From assembly GCA_947172645.1 (NCBI GenBank), contig CAMWBY010000016.1, positions 1-64,000 of the forward strand: a stretch of 64,000 bases of DNA. The letters are read 5' to 3'. Source of the DNA: an uncultured Lachnospiraceae bacterium (lineage in GTDB: Bacteria; Bacillota; Clostridia; Lachnospirales; Lachnospiraceae). Positions 26,920-36,198 of this stretch are shown here, piece by piece. The position numbers and the translations under genes were made by a program. The notes under the pieces were generated by a model. The model was not told the origin of the DNA and made no database searches. It saw only the letters and a program-made list of their open reading frames with translations. Numbering within the stretch: the stretch's first letter is position 1; every line of letters begins with the position of its first letter.

Positions 26920-27774
26920 ATGCGTGAGACAATAACCGTTCAAAAAGAAGAACCGCAATATTCTGTAGCATCAAATGTAGCTTTTGCCCAGGTGGACGCC
27001 TGGTTCGGGCATACAAGAAAAGACTTGAAGATGGATATTATCTATCCGGAAGATAAGGAGAGAGTATATCCTTGTATTGTGTGGATTTGCGGTGGTGCAT
27101 GGCTTATGATGGATAAGGCGGCGCATTTGGCCTATCTGACGGAACTGGCAAGGAGTGGCTTTGTGGTGGCAAGTGCAGAGTACCGCACGAGCAACGAGGC
27201 GGTTTATCCGTCCCAACTTGAAGATATCAAAGCGGCGGTACGTTATCTGCGTGCCCATAGCGACAGATACAATATTGATACGGAGCGTTTTGGCGTGATG
27301 GGAGAATCGGCGGGAGGTTACCTGACGGCGATGGCTGCGCTTGTCAATGACCCTGCCTATGACGTAGGGGAGTATTTGGAGTATTCCAGTAAGGTACAGG
27401 CGGCATGTCCATGGTATCCGCCGACAGATGTTTCTTGTTTCCCTTATGAGTCGCCTGTGGATTCGGCTTCATCTCCGGAATCGCTTTTGCTTGGAAGAAA
27501 TGTTATGTTATATAAGGAAGATGCGCTTAAGATATGCCCGGTTACCTATGTAACGAAAGACGCGCCGCCTTTTATGATTATCCATGGCACGCAGGATAAT
27601 ACGGTGCCTTTTAAGCAGGGTGAGATGCTGCATGACAGACTGGAAGAGACAGGATGTGATGTAAAGCTGATTGCGATTGAAGGAGCTGACCATGCAGACT
27701 TACAGTTTTTTCAGAAGGAGATATGGCAGCGTATCAATATGTTTTTCCATGAAAAATTGGGATATGCGAAGTAA
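26920..27774 (+). CDS. Alpha/beta-hydrolase esterase
   Basis: A cytoplasmic carboxylesterase-type hydrolase of the BD-FAE/lipase-like family, 284 aa. The catalytic Ser is in FGVMGESAGGYL (near residue 130), with the Asp in HGTQDNTVPF and the His in EGADHADLQFF. The oxyanion strand IVWICGGAWLMMDKA lies near 50-64. The ATG at 26920 is preferred over a TTG two codons earlier because AAAGGAG sits correctly. The substrate is unknown, with an acetylated sugar or small ester plausible. Confidence 0.88.
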   Translation: MRETITVQKEEPQYSVASNVAFAQVDAWFGHTRKDLKMDIIYPEDKERVYPCIVWICGGAWLMMDKAAHLAYLTELARSGFVVASAEYRTSNEAVYPSQLEDIKAAVRYLRAHSDRYNIDTERFGVMGESAGGYLTAMAALVNDPAYDVGEYLEYSSKVQAACPWYPPTDVSCFPYESPVDSASSPESLLLGRNVMLYKEDALKICPVTYVTKDAPPFMIIHGTQDNTVPFKQGEMLHDRLEETGCDVKLIAIEGADHADLQFFQKEIWQRINMFFHEKLGYAK

Positions 27775-27804
27775 TGGACGGATACATATGCTGAGGCTAA
27801 GACA

Positions 27805-28422
27805 ATGATACGATACAGTAGCAATGACATGGCGAAATTAGGCTGCAATGAATGCGACGGATGCAGTGCGTGCTGCCGGGGAATGGGACAGTCAATCCTG
27901 TTAGACCCATACGATATTTATCGGATACAGGGCGCGACGGGGTTAGGGTTTGCGCAGCTTATGCAAAAGCAGGCGGAACTGCATGTGGAAGACGGCCTGA
28001 TTTTACCTTCCTTAAAAATGCAGGAAGATACGGATGCCTGTGGCTTCCTGAACCAGGAAGGCAGGTGCAATATCCATGCATATCGTCCTGGCTTGTGCAG
28101 GCTTTTTCCTCTTGGAAGACAGTATGAAGACAACAGATTGTGGTATTTTCTGTTGGAAGATGCTTGCCGGGTGCAGAACCGGACGAAAGTAAAGATTAAG
28201 AAATGGTTAGGTGTACAACCGCTTGCAGACTATGAGAGATTTCTTATTTCGTGGCATGACTTGCGCAAGAGCCTTCAGGAACAGATTGCGCAGCGACAGT
28301 CGGATTCTTACGCACAGGAGATAAATGTGAGGATGCTTCGTATATTTTATCAGAATCCTTACGATACTATGGCGGATTTCTATGAGCAGTTTGAAAGGCG
28401 AATGGCTCAGATGGCAAGATGA
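27805..28422 (+). CDS. YkgJ-family cysteine cluster protein
   Basis: A 205-aa protein with the YkgJ/CxxCxxCC signature: CNECDGCSACCRG at residues 13-25, then CGFLNQEGRCNIHAYRP and LCRLFPLG. These cysteines likely bind zinc or an iron-sulfur cluster; the family's role is not established. It lies 30 nt after the esterase on the same strand, so the two may be co-transcribed. Confidence 0.85.
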   Translation: MIRYSSNDMAKLGCNECDGCSACCRGMGQSILLDPYDIYRIQGATGLGFAQLMQKQAELHVEDGLILPSLKMQEDTDACGFLNQEGRCNIHAYRPGLCRLFPLGRQYEDNRLWYFLLEDACRVQNRTKVKIKKWLGVQPLADYERFLISWHDLRKSLQEQIAQRQSDSYAQEINVRMLRIFYQNPYDTMADFYEQFERRMAQMAR

Positions 28423-28516
28423 TGGTTATAAATGGATATAATGGTTATGCTAAATAGGAATAAGTAAGTTTTATGGCATAGATATAATATATTGTACAGA
28501 AAGGCATAAAGGGATA

Positions 28517-29008
28517 ATGATGAAAACGAGAAAAACAATAGGTTATATTTGTATAGTATTGGTAGTGACATTTCTTTGCACCGCTTGTGGCAAGAAGGAA
28601 GAGGCGGGGGATAATCTGGAGGGTAGCCTGACAGACATTATGGCCGGGCTTTATGAGAAGGCTGATTTGTCAGAGGATTTCAGGGCAGGGATGGACAGCT
28701 TCGAGACATATGAGATGACGGCCGAACTGAATGCATCCATTCTTGGCACAGAAGACATTGCATATACGGAAGGCGTGGCTTCTATACCGATGATTTCTCC
28801 AAATGCTTACCAGTGTGTACTGCTCAGGGTGGAGGAAGACCAGGTGGACACGGTGAAGCAACAGCTTAAGGACAATGCCGATTTGAATAAATGGGTTTGT
28901 GTCAGCGCGGAGACGATGCTTATCGAGAGCAGAGGAAATGTGATTTTCTTTATTATGGGGGATAATGACACGGTCTATGCAATGAACAGCGCCTTCCAGG
29001 AGTATTGA
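28517..29008 (+). CDS. DUF4358-type lipoprotein
   Basis: A small surface lipoprotein. The signal peptide MMKTRKTIGYICIVLVV leads to the lipobox TACGKK with Cys near residue 24. The mature part (about 140 aa) resembles DUF4358, whose members often carry YEMTAEL and an internal MISPNAYQCVLLRV-like strand. Start ATG follows AGAAAGGCATAAAGGGATA. Function unknown. It sits upstream of a His-rich secreted peptide and a sigma/anti-sigma pair. Confidence 0.78.
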   Translation: MMKTRKTIGYICIVLVVTFLCTACGKKEEAGDNLEGSLTDIMAGLYEKADLSEDFRAGMDSFETYEMTAELNASILGTEDIAYTEGVASIPMISPNAYQCVLLRVEEDQVDTVKQQLKDNADLNKWVCVSAETMLIESRGNVIFFIMGDNDTVYAMNSAFQEY

Positions 29009-29123
29009 TGGAAGATTCACGAAAAATATAAAAATATTTTTGAATCTTTGAAAGGATTCTTCCATGTCGAACGTATTACTTATGAAACGGTAAATAGAGA
29101 CGAAGAAATACGGAGGCGGAGAC

Positions 29124-29381
29124 ATGAAAAGGAAACTGGCAAAGGTTATTGCGACAATGGCAATCGCGGGTGTTGTTTTGGTGAACACGGATGTTGTGGC
29201 GGAGGCGCATCATTCGGGTTCGTCGCATACATCTGGGCAGATTGGATATTGTTACGAGGATGGAAGCTGCGACGTTGACGGCGTGTGCCAGAACGGGACT
29301 TCCTGCGACGGGTCAGTGCATCATGCACAGACATACAGCAGAGGCGGTTCAGGCCATCACAGGTCAGGCCATCACCACTAA
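29124..29381 (+). CDS. Small secreted His-rich, Cys-containing protein
   Basis: An 85-aa protein. Residues 1-28 are a clear signal peptide (KRKLAKVIATMAIAGVVLV, cut after AEA). The mature peptide starts HHSGSSHTSG, has four cysteines in CYEDGSC, GVCQ and TSC, and ends GGSGHHRSGHHH. His and Cys clusters suggest metal (Zn, Ni or Cu) binding outside the cell. Start follows ACGGAGGCGGAGAC. A terminator lies 19 nt downstream. I know no named family. The next gene pair encodes a sigma factor and an anti-sigma protein that also ends in a His/Gly-rich tail. Confidence 0.7.
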   Translation: MKRKLAKVIATMAIAGVVLVNTDVVAEAHHSGSSHTSGQIGYCYEDGSCDVDGVCQNGTSCDGSVHHAQTYSRGGSGHHRSGHHH

Positions 29382-29399
29382 AGAAGGTATCTAATCAGA

Positions 29400-29426
29400 A
29401 ACCTCGCAGTTTACTGCGGGGTTTTT
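29400..29426 (+). terminator. Terminator after the His-rich peptide gene
   Basis: AACC-T-CGCAG (29400-29409) pairs with CTGCG-G-GGTT (29414-29423), with loop TTTA and a run of T to 29426. Confidence 0.85.
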
Positions 29427-29459
29427 GGCGTGTACAGAGATAAAAGGGGAGGGGAACCT

Positions 29460-29939
29460 TTGAGAAGCGCAGAAGATATAAACCGTGTCATGGAGGCCTA
29501 TGCGGATATGGTGCGGAGGATATGTTTCGTACATTTAAAAAACAGGCATGACACGGAGGATGTATTTCAGGACGTATATATGAAATATATGCTTCATGAA
29601 GAGTCTTTCGAGAACAGTGAACATGAAAAAGCGTGGTTTGCAAGAGTCACAATCAATGCATGTACTGACTGGCTGAGGTATTTTTCGCGCAGAAGCTGGG
29701 TACCGCTCGACGTCATTGACGAGGAGAGGGGCATGTTGGATGACGGTTTTGCCGAAGTACTTGAAGCGGTCTTAGGGCTTCCCGAAAAGTATCGGAATGC
29801 AATTTATCTTCATTACTATGAGGGATATTCGGCGGCAGAGATAGGGGGTATATTGGGGAAGAAGGAAAATACAATCTATACATGGCTTGCCCGGGCAAAG
29901 AGTATGCTGAGGGAAAGATTAGGGGGTGAATGGGAATGA
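29460..29939 (+). CDS. ECF-type RNA polymerase sigma factor
   Basis: A 159-aa sigma-70 family factor with region 2 (MVRRICFVHLKNRHDTEDVF, about 17-36) and region 4 (ALGLPEKYRNAIYLHYYEG-type segment at about 107-140). The TTG at 29460 is chosen because AGGGGAGGGG lies 5-14 nt before it; a GTG at 29430 in the same frame sits inside the preceding terminator region. It overlaps the next gene by 4 nt, so the two are translationally coupled. It would direct RNA polymerase to a small regulon when released by the RsgI-like partner. Confidence 0.88.
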   Translation: MRSAEDINRVMEAYADMVRRICFVHLKNRHDTEDVFQDVYMKYMLHEESFENSEHEKAWFARVTINACTDWLRYFSRRSWVPLDVIDEERGMLDDGFAEVLEAVLGLPEKYRNAIYLHYYEGYSAAEIGGILGKKENTIYTWLARAKSMLRERLGGEWE

Positions 29940-30673
29940 ATGTGATTCGTGAAAGCATGGAAAACATACAGGCGTCGGAAGAAATGAAGCAGTCTACGTT
30001 GCTGTACTTGGAGGAGCGGAGGAAGAAAAGACATGATTTCAGGACGTATTCGGTTCCCGGATATGTTTTGGCGGCGGTCTGTCTATTCCTGATATTGACA
30101 GTGAGTGGATTTTCTGTTTACCGCAAGCCGGTTTCCTATATCAGTATAGATGTGAATCCATCCATAGAACTTAGTATTAACCGTTTCGGGAAGGTGGTGT
30201 CCGCGGACGCTTATAATGCGGACGGTCAGGAGATACTTAGCCATGTATCATTAGAAAATATTTCTTATATAAAGGCTATCGACAGGTTATTGGAAGATGA
30301 AGATTACAGTCATTTTCTGGCGGAGGATTCATTGGTGGTCATTACCATTGTCTCCGAAGACTCTGATACAATCAGGGAGACAATCGATGCGGATGAAGCC
30401 CTGCGCATATATGGAACGAAGACTTATACCAGTGACAGGACATGCATGGAAGAAGCACATCAGCATGAGATGTCGTTTGGCAAATACAGGGCTTATCAGG
30501 AGCTGTCCCAGTATGATGTCAATATCACGGTGGAGGACTGCCATGGCATGACGATGGGGGAAATCCATAACCGGATTGCAAGCTGCCAGAACCACGATGG
30601 GTCAGGCGGGGGAAAAGGGTATTCTGGAGGAAAACAGAACCATCATGGGAAGCATCATAGCGGAGGGGAATGA
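29936..30673 (+). CDS. RsgI-like transmembrane anti-sigma factor with His-rich tail
   Basis: A 245-aa membrane anti-sigma protein. A short cytoplasmic N-terminus is followed by one membrane span (VPGYVLAAVCLFLILTVSGF, about 36-55). The RsgI middle-domain signature YISIDVNPSIELSINRFGKV then leads an extracellular domain. The C-terminal 30 residues are Gly/His-rich (GGGKGYSGGKQNHHGKHHSG). Family RsgI proteins usually end in a carbohydrate-sensing module; here only this tail is present, which suggests metal or another ligand. It is preceded by the sigma gene with a 4-nt overlap. Confidence 0.85.
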   Translation: MNVIRESMENIQASEEMKQSTLLYLEERRKKRHDFRTYSVPGYVLAAVCLFLILTVSGFSVYRKPVSYISIDVNPSIELSINRFGKVVSADAYNADGQEILSHVSLENISYIKAIDRLLEDEDYSHFLAEDSLVVITIVSEDSDTIRETIDADEALRIYGTKTYTSDRTCMEEAHQHEMSFGKYRAYQELSQYDVNITVEDCHGMTMGEIHNRIASCQNHDGSGGGKGYSGGKQNHHGKHHSGGE

Positions 30674-30698
30674 AAGGTGTCTGTTTTTCGTTGACTTT

Positions 30699-32087
30699 TT
30701 AATATACTTCAATGTTCTTCATAAAAACGTTGTCCCTGGCTGATGTAATTTGCACGATAAATTTCTTTATTTTGCCCTGGATATTGGGAATTAGGGGATG
30801 CTGCTCGGTGAAGGGATTGACCAACTGACAGATTTTCCGGTTCCCGATTGTGGTTCCCTGGTAAAAAGGATACTGATTCCCGTCTTCCGCCTCGCCCAGA
30901 ATCTGGAAGCTTTCCACTCTCTGTCCTTTGGAGATATCTTCCCGCAGTTCCACATAACGTATATCCTGATGTTCAGATTCCAGGCGGATTATGTATCTGG
31001 GTTGGGTAGGAGAGCAGGAAGGCTCTTGTGCCATTTGTGACGGAAGCGGGTTCCCCAGTTCCTTTTCAATCAGCTGTCCAAGTTCATACAGACGCTGTAC
31101 GTCTCTTTCATCGATTCTGCCATTCCGGTCAGGGGGCAGGTTCAGATTCAGACAGCAGTTACCGCCCACCGAGTCCAGGTAGGTACGAAACAGCCTTTCT
31201 AAGCTGTGTGGGTTTTCCTTCTCATGCCAGAACCAGCCTGGCCGTATGGACATATCGATTTCTGCAGGCGTAAAGGTAAGCCCTTTGGAATATAGGATAT
31301 TGTCCAAGGAACCGAGATTTTCACAGGTGTTATATAGAAAAGACAGAGTTCCTTCCTCCGCCATTGGGCCGGCCTCGGTCTGTATCTTGCTGTAGCGGCA
31401 CAGCTCTCCGGGGACTACCGCCCATTCTGCGTGCCTGGCTTTTCCTGCTTCATTGCCGCACCATCTTACATCCGGGCCATAGTCGTTGAAGATAACAGCT
31501 CCCGGCTGATATTTCCGGACTAATTCAATATAGCGGGGAAAGTCATAGACTTGTTTCTTCCCGCCTGGCCCCTCGCCGCAGGCATTATCGAACCAGACGC
31601 AGAAAATATCTCCGTATTGCGTCAGCAGCTCTGTCAATTGATTGCAGAAATAGTCGTTATATGCTTCCGTGCCGTACAGGCTACTATTGCGGTCCCAGGG
31701 GGACAGATAGAAGCCGAATCCTATGCCGCCTTTCTTGCAGGCTTCCGCAGCTTCCCGCACGATATCACGTTTTACAGAGGCATTTTTGACGCTGTGTTCC
31801 GTGTATTTGGAGGGCCATAGACAGAACCCGTCATGATGTTTCGCTGTCAGTATCATCCCTTTCATTCCCGCAGACTTGATTGCAGATACCCACTGTTCGC
31901 AGTCCAGTTGATGCGGGGCGAATAATTCTTCCGGTTCGTCGCCGTTTCCCCATTCACGGTCTGTATAGGTGTTTACCCCGAAGTGGATGAATGCATAGAA
32001 TGCCTTGTCAAACCAGGCTAACTGTCTGGCGGAGGGCTTTACTGTGGCAGCCTGTATCATAAATTGCCGGATATTGTTGTTTTTCAT
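30699..32087 (-). CDS. Alpha-L-fucosidase, glycoside hydrolase family 29
   Basis: Cleaves alpha-L-fucose from glycans. It is 462 aa. The GH29 barrel is marked by AWFDKAFYAFIHFGVNTY, ILTAKHHDGFCLWPS and GFYLSPWD. The nucleophile Asp is in VWFDNACGEG. No signal peptide is visible, so it should act on imported fucosides in the cytoplasm. It stands alone on the minus strand, convergent with the RsgI-like gene. The ribosome site AAGGAAAAAG precedes its ATG at 32087. Fucosidase plus GH42 suggests use of host or milk-type glycans, an inference. Confidence 0.92.
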   Translation of the reverse strand: MKNNNIRQFMIQAATVKPSARQLAWFDKAFYAFIHFGVNTYTDREWGNGDEPEELFAPHQLDCEQWVSAIKSAGMKGMILTAKHHDGFCLWPSKYTEHSVKNASVKRDIVREAAEACKKGGIGFGFYLSPWDRNSSLYGTEAYNDYFCNQLTELLTQYGDIFCVWFDNACGEGPGGKKQVYDFPRYIELVRKYQPGAVIFNDYGPDVRWCGNEAGKARHAEWAVVPGELCRYSKIQTEAGPMAEEGTLSFLYNTCENLGSLDNILYSKGLTFTPAEIDMSIRPGWFWHEKENPHSLERLFRTYLDSVGGNCCLNLNLPPDRNGRIDERDVQRLYELGQLIEKELGNPLPSQMAQEPSCSPTQPRYIIRLESEHQDIRYVELREDISKGQRVESFQILGEAEDGNQYPFYQGTTIGNRKICQLVNPFTEQHPLIPNIQGKIKKFIVQITSARDNVFMKNIEVY

Positions 32088-32322
32088 TTTTTCTTTTTCC
32101 TTTCGGTATAATTCACATAGGTATTTGGATAAGAGTCAAGACGTTTTTATTATTGCTTTTAATATAACGTATTTGGGATGGGGTTTCAACCGGATTGTCG
32201 GTTTGGAACATAACATCCTTTTTGATTATTTTCTGATAGGAGTATAAAGTATGAGGAAAACTATAGGGTAGATTGGCAAACTGTGGAGTAAGCTTTTCTA
32301 ATTTAGCCAGGAGGGAGAAAAT

Positions 32323-32529
32323 ATGGTCAATATATACGGATACATTCGTGTCAGCAGCCGGGAGCAGAATGAGAACAGGCAGCTTCTGTATGATACGAAT
32401 ATCCATATAGAGAACGATTTTACGTTGTGGTTCCTAAACCAGTTGGGGTTTGAGTGGGAGGAAACAGATTTTGCGCATTTTCAGGGATATGTGGAATATT
32501 TCCGTAAATTAGGATTTTTGAAAGTATAG
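32323..32529 (+). pseudogene. Chimeric fragment beginning as a serine resolvase
   Basis: Starts with a good ribosome site (GGAGGGAGAAAAT) and the resolvase N-terminus MVNIYGYIRVSSREQNENRQ, then switches to unrelated sequence (NDFTLWFLNQLGFEWEETDF) and stops at 68 aa. The catalytic Ser segment is present but the rest of the resolvase is missing. It is best read as a resolvase truncated by fusion to other DNA. Confidence 0.55.
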
Positions 32530-32704
32530 GCCGGCGGCTGACAGGAAATTTAATATCAATTTTGTTGTAAACACGCGTATTTTTTTGTATAATTAAGACA
32601 TAGATAGAATCAAGCCATGGTCTGTATTATATGTTTTGCCTGGGGATATTGGATTGGAAGCCCAAAGACCAATAAAGATGCATTGCAATAAGCGAGGTGG
32701 TAAG

Positions 32705-33276
32705 ATGGCGCAGAGTATGCCGAAGCGCAAGATAAAAGACAGTGTATTCACGGATTTATTCAAGGATAAAAAATATCTGCTTCAACTATATAAAGCATTG
32801 CACCCTGAGGATATAGATGTGACGGAGGATGAGATTGCGGATGTCACCATCAAGCTTTTGGTGGGGAGAAGGCAGCCATTGATGCGGAAGTGAAAGTCCT
32901 GTATCAGGAGGATGGAAAGGACATAATCGGACAGTATATCATTTTCTCCAAGGTGTATAATGGGCAGAGAAAGCTATATGGGAATACGAAAGAGGCAGTG
33001 ACGGAGACAATCCGCATGTGCAAGGACAGGAATGTTTTGAAGGAGTATCTTGAAAACAGGGAGAAGGAGGTTGTGGATATTATGATGACATTATTTGACG
33101 ATGAGCAGATTCTGAAAGCATATACAGAAGACATTAAGGCGAATACCGCACGGGAAACTGCAGAAAAAATGATAAAAATAGGAAAACTAACACTTGACGA
33201 AATTTCGCTTTGTGTTCCGGCGTTATCGCTTGATGAATTAAAGGAAATCGAGGCCGAGGTGATGCAGCTTGCATAA
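32705..33276 (+). pseudogene. Rpn-family recombination-promoting nuclease, internally deleted
   Basis: The N-terminal part from the ATG at 32705 reads KIKDSVFTDLFKDKKYLLQL and EIADVTIKLLVG. It then shifts frame near 32860, where the frame GEKAAIDAEVKVLYQ begins and continues to a TAA at 33276. Intact Rpn proteins have roughly 90 residues more between these parts, including the nuclease core. A deletion has removed that core and shifted the frame. The C-terminal part keeps GNTKEAVTETIRMCKDRNVL and a helical tail. A ribosome site GCGAGGTGG precedes the start. Confidence 0.75.
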
Positions 33277-33447
33277 TCAATAGGGCAATTTAATACAAAA
33301 GCATACATTTTTTGCGAAGTCCAGGATTACCTTATGCAAGGCGTTTGAGGGAAGCGATGCGGGTGACATCGTTGACTGAAAAAGCGCAGCGGAAAGCAAT
33401 TCTGGCACGCAAAAAAGTGTAGTTAATTGGTAAATGGCATTATTAGC

Positions 33448-34566
33448 CTAATACGCCTTAACCTCTTTCCACAATTCATTATAAACCGCATCCCCTTCCT
33501 CGCCCAGATAGGAAAAGGTCTCTAAGTTGTCATACTGGGACAGGTCGGGAAAGGCGATGGGAGAGTTGCGGATTTCTTCGTCTTCAATCAGTTCCCTCGC
33601 CGCGTCGTTGGGGGTAGAGTAAGTGATGTACTCGAAATTTTTCAGGGCGATATCGCCGCGGCACATAAAATCTATGAATTTCTCGGCATTTTCTTTGTTG
33701 GGTGCGTCTTTTAAGATAACCCATGCGTCAATCCAGACATTGGTGCCTTCTTCGGGAATCACATACTCCAGGTCAGGATTTTCCTGCTGTGTATAGATTG
33801 CTTCGCCGGAGTAGATGACGCCGATTGCCGCCTCGGAGCCAATCATTTTATCCCGCACCTGGTCTACCACATAGGCCTGGACAAGGGGTTTTTGTTCAAT
33901 CAAGGCATTCTTGGCGGTTTCCAGTTCAGACGGCTCCAGGGTATTCATGGAGAAGCCATTTAATTTCTCCGCCACCATGAAAGCGTCCCGGACGGAATCC
34001 TGCATTAAAATATTGTCGGCATATTTCTCGTCCCAAAGCTGGGCCCATCTTGTGACAGGCTCATCCACCATGGTCTTGTTGTAGAGGATGCCTACCGTTC
34101 CCCAACAGTAGGGGACAGAATATTTGTTCTCAGGGTCGAATCCTTTCGCCTGTTCATAGTACTGTGCGCCGATGTTTGCCTTGGCGTTGGGGAGGCGGTC
34201 GAAGTCTAGTTCCGCAAGCATATCGTTTTTAATCATCCGGCTAATCATATAGTCGGACGGGCATACCACATCGTAGGAGACGGCGCCGGCCTCTATCTTC
34301 GGATACATGCTTTCATTTGTCTCAAATTCATCATAGATGACTTTAATCCCTGTCTCTTCTTCAAACAGTTCAAGTGTTTCGGGGTCTATATATTCCCCCC
34401 AGTTGTACACGATGACTTGTCCGTTCACACCGTTTTCCGGTGAAGTACAGCCTGTGGAGGCCAGTGACAGGAATGTGGATGCACCGCACACCCACAGGAA
34501 ATTTGCTATGTTGTGAATTAGAATCCCCTGCTGTTTGCGCAGGAATGTTTTCATGTGGATTTTCAT
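33448..34566 (-). CDS. potD: Spermidine/putrescine ABC transporter substrate-binding lipoprotein
   Basis: Captures polyamines outside the membrane for PotABC. About 372 aa from the ATG at 34566; an upstream in-frame ATG at 34656 overlaps potC and encodes a basic non-signal leader. A hydrophobic N-terminal stretch ends in the lipobox ASTGC. PotD motifs visible: VIYNWGEYIDPETLELFEEE, DVVCPSDYMI and GVIYSGEA. It is last in a five-gene minus-strand unit. Polyamine specificity is inferred from the family; spermidine and putrescine cannot be told apart here. Confidence 0.92.
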   Translation of the reverse strand: MKIHMKTFLRKQQGILIHNIANFLWVCGASTFLSLASTGCTSPENGVNGQVIVYNWGEYIDPETLELFEEETGIKVIYDEFETNESMYPKIEAGAVSYDVVCPSDYMISRMIKNDMLAELDFDRLPNAKANIGAQYYEQAKGFDPENKYSVPYCWGTVGILYNKTMVDEPVTRWAQLWDEKYADNILMQDSVRDAFMVAEKLNGFSMNTLEPSELETAKNALIEQKPLVQAYVVDQVRDKMIGSEAAIGVIYSGEAIYTQQENPDLEYVIPEEGTNVWIDAWVILKDAPNKENAEKFIDFMCRGDIALKNFEYITYSTPNDAARELIEDEEIRNSPIAFPDLSQYDNLETFSYLGEEGDAVYNELWKEVKAY

Positions 34567-34603
34567 AGTGTATTTCTGTTTCCTTCCCAAAATGAAATGG
34601 CGT

Positions 34604-35377
34604 TTATTTTTGCTCTTTTTTCTCCGGCGACAGGTTGACAAGAAGCAGAAGCGCAAGCACCGTCACGAAAATGATTGTGGACAAGGCGTACATCTCCGGC
34701 TTAATTCCTTTTTTTACTTCGGTATAGATTTTCGTGGACAGTGTGTCCACACCGATGCCTTTTGTAAAGTGTGTGATGATAAAATCGTCCAGCGACATCG
34801 TAAACGCCATGAGGAAACCGGACAGTATCCCGGGCGTCAAATCGGGTAATACCACCTTGAAAAAGGCGGTCGTATGGGACGCCCCCAAGTCAAGCGCCGC
34901 CTCATAGGTGCTTGGGTTTAACTGTTTCATGCGGGGCATAACGCTTAAGATGACATAGGGGATGTTGAAAGTAATATGTGACAAAAGGATTGTCCCGATT
35001 CCGAACTTGATTCCCAGGCTGATATAGAGAAGCATCAGGGATATGCCGGTCACGATTTCCGCGTTCAGCATAGGAATGTTTGTAATCCCCATCATAATGG
35101 ATTTCGTCCTGCGTTTCATGCCTGTCATGGCGATACACGCCACGGTTCCGATGAGAGTGGCAGCCAGTGCGGAGAGCAGCGCAATCAGCATCGTATTGAA
35201 TAATGCCGACAGTATTTCTTCATTTTCGAATAGGGCGGCATACCATTTAAAGGTGAATCCTCCCCACTTAGTCCTTGCCTTGCTGGCATTGAAGGACAGC
35301 ACCATAAGCGTCCCTATGGGGGCATAGAGGAAGAAAATAATCAAGCCGATATATATTTTTTTCAATGCGTTTGTCAT
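34604..35377 (-). CDS. potC: Spermidine/putrescine ABC transporter permease
   Basis: Inner-membrane subunit of the polyamine importer, 257 aa with six hydrophobic segments. The EAA loop (YEAALDLGASHTTAFFKVVL) is followed by DLTPGILSG, typical of PotC. The segment FTMSLDDFIITHFTKG is also typical. It overlaps potB by 4 nt, indicating coupled translation. Confidence 0.94.
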   Translation of the reverse strand: MTNALKKIYIGLIIFFLYAPIGTLMVLSFNASKARTKWGGFTFKWYAALFENEEILSALFNTMLIALLSALAATLIGTVACIAMTGMKRRTKSIMMGITNIPMLNAEIVTGISLMLLYISLGIKFGIGTILLSHITFNIPYVILSVMPRMKQLNPSTYEAALDLGASHTTAFFKVVLPDLTPGILSGFLMAFTMSLDDFIITHFTKGIGVDTLSTKIYTEVKKGIKPEMYALSTIIFVTVLALLLLVNLSPEKKEQK

Positions 35378-36198
35378 AGCATAGAACCCTCCCCGTCCTT
35401 ATCGAAGACAGCGGACAGAATCATATTAAACAGGATAAAGACCATCAGCACGATGGACAGTCCGCTTCCCAAGTGCCAGTTGGATGCTCTCGTAAATTCC
35501 TGTTCGATGACGTCGCCGATTAACAGAAGCTTGCTGCCGCCAAGAAGCGCGCTGATGACGAAGGTGGTGAGGGCGGGCACGAATACCATCGTAATGCCGC
35601 TGATAATGCCTGGCACGGAGAGGGGCAGGGTGATGCGGATAAACGTATATACCGCGCCTGCGCCCAGGTCGCGGGCGGCATTGATAACATTTTCGTCAAT
35701 CTTCGAGAGTGCATTATACAATGGCAGCACCATAAAGGGCAGGAAATTATATACCATACCAAGCACAATGGCGGCGGGCGTATTGATGATTTTGATATTT
35801 GGTATTCCCAAGAAGGTAAGCACATTGTTGATGACGCCGTTTTTCTCCAGTAAGGTCTGCCAGGCCAGTGTGCGCAGCAGGAAATTCATCCACATGGGCA
35901 GGATAAAGACCAGAATAATAAACTGGTGTTTATTCCCTTTTTTATTTGCCAGAATCATCGCCAAGGGATAGGCGAGAAGGAAACATACCAGGGTACATGC
36001 CAGGGAAAGCAGAATGGAAAGGCGCAGCGCCTTGGCGTGCCCCACGGTTGTAATCGCGACGATATTGTCCAGGGTAAATGCGCCTGTCTTGTCGGTCAGG
36101 CCGTAGTAGAAAATCATGCATAAGGGTATAATGATAAAAACGGCGGACCACAGCGCATAGGGCGCAGAAAGCCATTTCTTCTTATTATTAGATGTCAA
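35374..36198 (-). CDS. potB: Spermidine/putrescine ABC transporter permease
   Basis: Second membrane subunit, 274 aa. It has six hydrophobic segments and the EAA-type loop [20 protein letters not shown] followed by PGIISG. The N-terminal region ([17 protein letters not shown]) fits PotB. It overlaps potA by 11 nt and potC by 4 nt. Confidence 0.94.
   Translation of the reverse strand: MTSNNKKKWLSAPYALWSAVFIIIPLCMIFYYGLTDKTGAFTLDNIVAITTVGHAKALRLSILLSLACTLVCFLLAYPLAMILANKKGNKHQFIILVFILPMWMNFLLRTLAWQTLLEKNGVINNVLTFLGIPNIKIINTPAAIVLGMVYNFLPFMVLPLYNALSKIDENVINAARDLGAGAVYTFIRITLPLSVPGIISGITMVFVPALTTFVISALLGGSKLLLIGDVIEQEFTRASNWHLGSGLSIVLMVFILFNMILSAVFDKDGEGSML

Noticed and set aside
26647..26958. 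103-codon minus-strand frame
   Set aside because: It overlaps the start of the esterase gene, lacks a ribosome site and shows no recognisable motif.
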